From UBA1258 sp963643225 (GTDB lineage Bacteria > Bacillota > Clostridia > Lachnospirales > Lachnospiraceae), in contig CAVIIX010000034.1 in assembly GCA_963643225.1 (NCBI GenBank), forward strand, positions 1 to 15,198: a DNA stretch of 15,198 nt, read 5' to 3'. A program made the position numbers and the translations under genes. Positions 14,861-15,198 of this stretch are shown in pieces; within the stretch, counting starts at the first letter, position 1; the number at the start of each line of letters is the position of its first letter. The notes under the pieces were generated by a model. It did not search any database. It had not been told where the DNA came from and was given only the letters and a program-made list of their open reading frames with translations.

Positions 14861-14911
14861 TAATATACTCCTATCTGTGTGTGGGCACACATTACCTTCA
14901 TATATATTGAA

Positions 14912-14940
14912 ATTATACCAATATTGTGTGAAAAATGCAA
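14912..14940 (-). promoter_or_regulatory. Predicted sigma-A promoter of cheV
   Basis: Minus-strand TTGCAT (14935-14940), exactly 17 bases, then a perfect TATAAT (14912-14917) preceded by TG-G. The leader is about 45 bases and holds a short GT/AC hairpin (14878-14891) before the AGGAG site. No sigma-D (flagellar) promoter was seen, so cheV here looks housekeeping. Confidence 0.7.
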
Positions 14941-15076
14941 ACAATAATCTGAATTTATTATATAATTTTTGGTTAATATTATAGAAAGCTTTTTTGCTTC
15001 CTATAATCGATGCACGGCGCATTTTTTGCACCTTTTTTGCGCTATAGTGAATTGTAACGCAATTTCTTATATTTAG
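14941..15076. other. AT-rich intergenic stretch without a recognised gene
   Basis: Part of the 338-base gap upstream of cheV. TTTTTTGC occurs three times (14990-14997, 15022-15029, 15033-15040), and GCGCA/TGCGC (15018-15022 with 15038-15042) could form a loose hairpin around the last two. A TATAAT-like box on the plus strand (15002-15007) lacks a good -35. Nothing else can be supported. Confidence 0.4.
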
Positions 15077-15102
15077 AAAAAAATAAGACGCTTTCGCGTC
15101 TT
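15077..15102 (-). terminator. Terminator of a gene to the right of the window
   Basis: Minus strand AAGACGC, GAAA tetraloop, GCGTCTT, then A and seven T. A strong intrinsic terminator for leftward transcription entering from beyond the right edge; it insulates cheV. Confidence 0.88.
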
Positions 15103-15197
15103 TAGAAAATTAAGAATGCAATACATTCTGCAAAACTTTGATAATTGAACACAAAACAGAAGAATAAATCCTTAAATAACTTCTCTAACACCTTTTT
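15102..15197 (-). CDS. Possible 3' end of a gene entering from the right edge
   Basis: One minus-strand frame is open from the window edge for 31 codons and stops at 15102-15104, touching the terminator stem just as other stop codons here touch or lie in terminators. The translation is rich in Phe and hydrophobic residues (ending AECIAFLIF), which AT-rich non-coding DNA can also give. A hairpin (15113-15118 with 15124-15129) lies inside it. Evidence is weak; it may instead be an untranslated 3' region. Confidence 0.2.
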   Translation of the reverse strand, partial: KKVLEKLFKDLFFCFVFNYQSFAECIAFLIF

Positions 15198-15198
15198 A

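Noticed and set aside
14861..15031. N-terminal extension of cheV by 57 residues to a GTG codon
   Set aside because: The extension is unlike CheV, crosses a near-perfect TTGCAT-17-TATAAT promoter, and the ATG at 14860 has AGGAG at good spacing.
15131..15165. Resemblance to an rRNA operon leader (boxA-like CTTTGATAATTGAACA on the plus strand)
   Set aside because: Similarity to the usual CTTTGAAAACTGAACA leader is partial, and no rRNA sequence or strong plus-strand promoter is inside the window; it needs sequence to the right.

Overview
The window looks like chromosomal DNA from a low-GC, xylan-degrading member of the Lachnospiraceae (Butyrivibrio, Pseudobutyrivibrio, Roseburia or a relative). 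This is inferred from the AT-rich sequence, Gram-positive style AGGAG ribosome binding sites, a lipoprotein GH10 xylanase, an intracellular GH8/GH43/SGNH xylo-oligosaccharide operon, an LTA-synthase-like enzyme and CheV. No rRNA, tRNA, phage, insertion sequence or CRISPR was seen. Genus cannot be fixed from the sequence alone.

Left half (1-7390): a xylan-use locus. A surface-anchored GH10 endo-xylanase (70-1479, minus) is divergent from an AraC-family regulator (1668-2609, plus). The regulator converges on a leftward operon: GH8 reducing-end xylose-releasing exo-oligoxylanase (7146 to 6019), a three-part SGNH esterase (5968 to 4259), then GH43 beta-xylosidase/arabinofuranosidase (4231 to 2681). 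One bidirectional hairpin terminator (2651-2678) closes both units. The likely scheme is that GH10 cuts xylan outside the cell, oligosaccharides enter by a transporter not encoded here, and the three enzymes without signal peptides deacetylate and trim them in the cytoplasm. An identical 12-bp site, AGCAAAATTTGA on the minus strand, lies upstream of both GH10 and the GH8 operon and is a good candidate operator for the AraC protein. A short repeat (TATTCGCARTCYGCT) recurs in three gaps of this half.

Middle (7361-9597): a seven-to-eight-segment membrane phosphoglycerol transferase of the LTA synthase family, with its own extended -10 promoter and terminator. Upstream of it is a 33-codon vestige of a lost membrane-protein gene.

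Right half (9598-15198): a leftward operon running from an unrecognised 737-residue membrane protein (13858) through hisH and hisF to ung. The first two genes overlap by one base (TAATG) and the others are 3-8 bases apart. The 737-residue protein has about 540 acidic, low-complexity cytoplasmic residues with many short motifs resembling the CheY-binding EIDALL peptide of FliM, then lysine blocks, one membrane segment and a helical extracytoplasmic domain. Just upstream is cheV (CheW plus receiver domain) as a separate unit with its own promoter and terminator. The neighbourhood of this scaffold-like protein and cheV is the best candidate here for undescribed biology. The two undetermined bases of the window lie in a tandem repeat inside the 737-residue gene.
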